Shown here piece after piece: positions 6,521-7,624 of a DNA stretch of 7,624 bases. The stretch is taken from assembly GCA_003978395.1 (NCBI GenBank), contig QNZV01000112.1, positions 1 to 7,624 on the forward strand. Direction: 5' to 3'. Under the pieces are notes generated by a model. The model saw only the letters and a program-made list of their open reading frames with translations. It was not told where the DNA came from and did no database searches. Origin of the DNA: Sulfurovum sp. (GTDB taxonomy: Bacteria; Campylobacterota; Campylobacteria; Campylobacterales; Sulfurovaceae). The first letter of the stretch is position 1. Each line of letters begins with the position of its first letter. A program made the position numbers and the translations under genes.

Positions 6521-6579
6521 TAACCAAATAAATTATTATTTAACCAACTATAACATATACTGTTTTAATTATTGGTTAA
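6521..6579. promoter_or_regulatory. Three TAACCAA half-sites in the divergent promoter region (candidate operator)
   Basis: TAACCAA occurs at 6521-6527 and 6541-6547, 20 bases apart or about two helical turns. Its complement TTGGTTA occurs at 6572-6578. The second and third copies extend to a perfect 8-bp inverted repeat (TTAACCAA 6540-6547, TTGGTTAA 6572-6579) with a 24-base spacer that contains the leftward -10. Repeated, phased sites between divergent genes suggest binding by a dimeric regulator. The regulator is not identifiable here. Confidence 0.4.
6547..6555 (-). promoter_or_regulatory. Candidate extended -10 promoter of the repeat-protein gene
   Basis: On the minus strand TGTTATAGT matches an extended -10 with one mismatch, giving a start near 6540 and a leader of about 38 bases. 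No -35 hexamer is evident. The TAACCAA copy at 6541-6547 touches its downstream edge, and the inverted copy lies near -30, which is a plausible repressor geometry. Confidence 0.4.
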
Positions 6580-6617
6580 TCAAGCCATAAAAAAAAATTT
6601 ACTAATATTTTTATAAC

Positions 6618-6645
6618 TATAATATAATCTTTTATAATATATAAT
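6618..6645 (+). promoter_or_regulatory. Cluster of four TATAAT hexamers ahead of the cytochrome c peroxidase gene
   Basis: Exact TATAAT occurs at 6618, 6623, 6633 and 6640, all on the plus strand, 23 to 50 bases before the ATG at 6668. One or more should serve as the -10. Such AT-rich sequence makes chance matches likely, so which one is used cannot be said. No TGn extension or clear -35 picks one out. Confidence 0.45.
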
Positions 6646-6667
6646 CTAAAAAAAAGAAAGAATATTA

Positions 6668-7624
6668 ATGAAAATTATTAAGATAATATTATTAAGTTCC
6701 ATCATACTCTCTGCCAATCAGGCACTTATTGAAAAAGCTAAATCTTTAGGATTAGTAGCAATTCCTCAAGATAAAACAGAACTCTCTAAGATTATTGACC
6801 CTAAAGGAGTCATTACTCCTCAAAGAGTAGAACTTGGAAAACAACTCTTCTTTGACCCTCGACTCTCAGAGAGTGGGCTTATTAGCTGTAATTGGTGTCA
6901 CAATTTAGGCTTAGGTGGAGTAGATGGAATCTCTACTGCTATTGGACATAAATGGAGTAAAAATCCTCATGCGCTAAACTCTCCTACTGTCTATAATGCC
7001 GTATTGGCAAAGCGACAGTTTTGGGATGGACGAAGTTTAAGCCTTGAAGACCAAGCTAAAGGACCAATGCAAGCCAAACCAGAGATGGCAATCACTAAAG
7101 AGACTTTAAAAAAGAGAATTTTAGCAATTCCAGGTTATGTAAAAGCTTTTAAAGATGCTTATGGAGAAGATACCAAGATAGATTTAGATAAAGTTGCTTC
7201 AACTATTGCTATTTTTGAACGTACTTTAGTGACTCCTTCTCGTTTTGATGATTTTTTAAATGGAGATAATTCAGCACTAAATGATGATGAACAGAGAGGA
7301 TTAGAACTTTTCTTAGACAAAGGATGTGTTGCCTGTCATCAAGGTATTGCTATTGGTGGAGAACTCCGACCATTTGAACTTGCAGGAAAATATAAATTTA
7401 GAGATGTAGGAGATTTTTTAAAAAAAGATATGATGGTAAAAGTCCCTACTTTGCGTAATGTTACCCTTACAGCACCTTACTTTCACAATGGACAAGTTTG
7501 GAAAATTGAAGAGGCTATTGAAGAGATGGGAAGAGTTCAAGTTGGATACCATGTAAATAAAAATGCCACAAGTATTAAAAATTTAAATTTAAAACTTATG
7601 CCAATTACCTTTAAAAAGGGAGAG
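6668..7624 (+). CDS. ccpA: Di-heme cytochrome c peroxidase (CcpA/MauG family), 3' end cut by window
   Basis: A periplasmic enzyme that reduces hydrogen peroxide to water with electrons from a small c-type cytochrome. The 319 visible residues start with a Sec signal (MKIIKIILLSSIILSA). The first heme site is CNWCH (74-78) with a distal ligand candidate His94 in GHKW, 16 residues on as in the Pseudomonas enzyme. FWDGR (118-122), Gln129 (EDQA) and Glu139 (KPEM) match the conserved Trp/Gln/Glu of the active site. The second heme site is CVACH (220-224). VPTLRNV..TAPYFHNG (259-275) and Met287 (EEM), the presumed axial ligand of the high-potential heme, follow. Probably only some 20-30 C-terminal residues are missing. 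An A-rich AAAGAAAG precedes the ATG instead of a strong Shine-Dalgarno. The bis-His first heme suggests the classical form that needs reductive activation. It fits a microaerobic or peroxide-stress lifestyle. Confidence 0.94.
   Translation, partial: MKIIKIILLSSIILSANQALIEKAKSLGLVAIPQDKTELSKIIDPKGVITPQRVELGKQLFFDPRLSESGLISCNWCHNLGLGGVDGISTAIGHKWSKNPHALNSPTVYNAVLAKRQFWDGRSLSLEDQAKGPMQAKPEMAITKETLKKRILAIPGYVKAFKDAYGEDTKIDLDKVASTIAIFERTLVTPSRFDDFLNGDNSALNDDEQRGLELFLDKGCVACHQGIAIGGELRPFELAGKYKFRDVGDFLKKDMMVKVPTLRNVTLTAPYFHNGQVWKIEEAIEEMGRVQVGYHVNKNATSIKNLNLKLMPITFKKGE

Noticed and set aside
6572..6583. FNR/CRP-type palindrome TTGGTTAATCAA
   Set aside because: The spacing does not match TTGATnnnnATCAA, and the overlap with the TAACCAA repeats explains it more simply.
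6588..6600. Poly-A run as a phase-variable tract
   Set aside because: It is outside any gene and outside the likely promoter spacers, in an extremely AT-rich stretch; no consequence is evident.
1..7624. CRISPR array, insertion sequence, att site or defence system
   Set aside because: No regularly spaced repeats, transposase, integrase, nuclease or toxin-antitoxin genes are visible on either strand.

Overview
The window looks like a chromosomal segment of an AT-rich member of the Campylobacterota (Sulfurovum/Sulfurimonas-like is my guess). I infer this from base composition, protein style and the housekeeping genes, not from a marker gene. No phage, transposon, CRISPR or toxin-antitoxin hallmark is visible. 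Seven transcription units or elements can be supported.

Region 1 (1-1108): the 3' part of a long gene whose frame is open to the window edge. It encodes a helical-toroid-like domain, of a kind I recall from surface-polysaccharide clusters, fused to a WecG/TagA/CpsF glycosyltransferase. The internal ATG at 248 is not the likely start. Region 2 (1147-2490): a lipoprotein S41 (CPP-like) serine protease with a PDZ domain and an intact Ser/Lys dyad. It probably has its own promoter and ends in a hairpin that overlaps its stop codon.

Region 3 (2491-2737): a 250-base gap without a protein gene. It holds an excellent extended -10 promoter and then about 174 bases that fold into one long interrupted rod: closing stem, loop, stem, large nearly symmetric bubble, 20-bp stem, apical hairpin. 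Several pairs are G-U. This is the architecture of 6S RNA, the RNA polymerase decoy, and it is the most interesting element in the window. Region 4 (2738-4867): two tightly spaced housekeeping genes, an RsuA/RluB-type 23S/16S pseudouridine synthase and the RarA/MgsA AAA+ clamp-loader-like ATPase.

Region 5 (4868-6502): a convergent terminator zone of two overlapping hairpins, then a leftward gene for a secreted protein. That protein has three tandem copies of a 'WIGIYP ... RAFFKNS' beta-sandwich-like module followed by a C-terminal domain I do not recognise. Region 6 (6503-6667): a very AT-rich divergent promoter region with three TAACCAA half-sites and four TATAAT hexamers. Region 7 (6668-7624): nearly all of a di-heme cytochrome c peroxidase gene, cut by the window end, with all the family's heme and catalytic landmarks.

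Functionally the segment mixes envelope work (glycosyltransferase, lipoprotein protease, repeat protein, periplasmic peroxidase) with RNA modification and replication-fork maintenance. The peroxidase and the repeat protein share a control region and may be co-regulated. I see no new multi-gene defence or metabolic system. The best candidates for something undescribed are the structured RNA, the toroid-glycosyltransferase fusion and the triple-module secreted protein.
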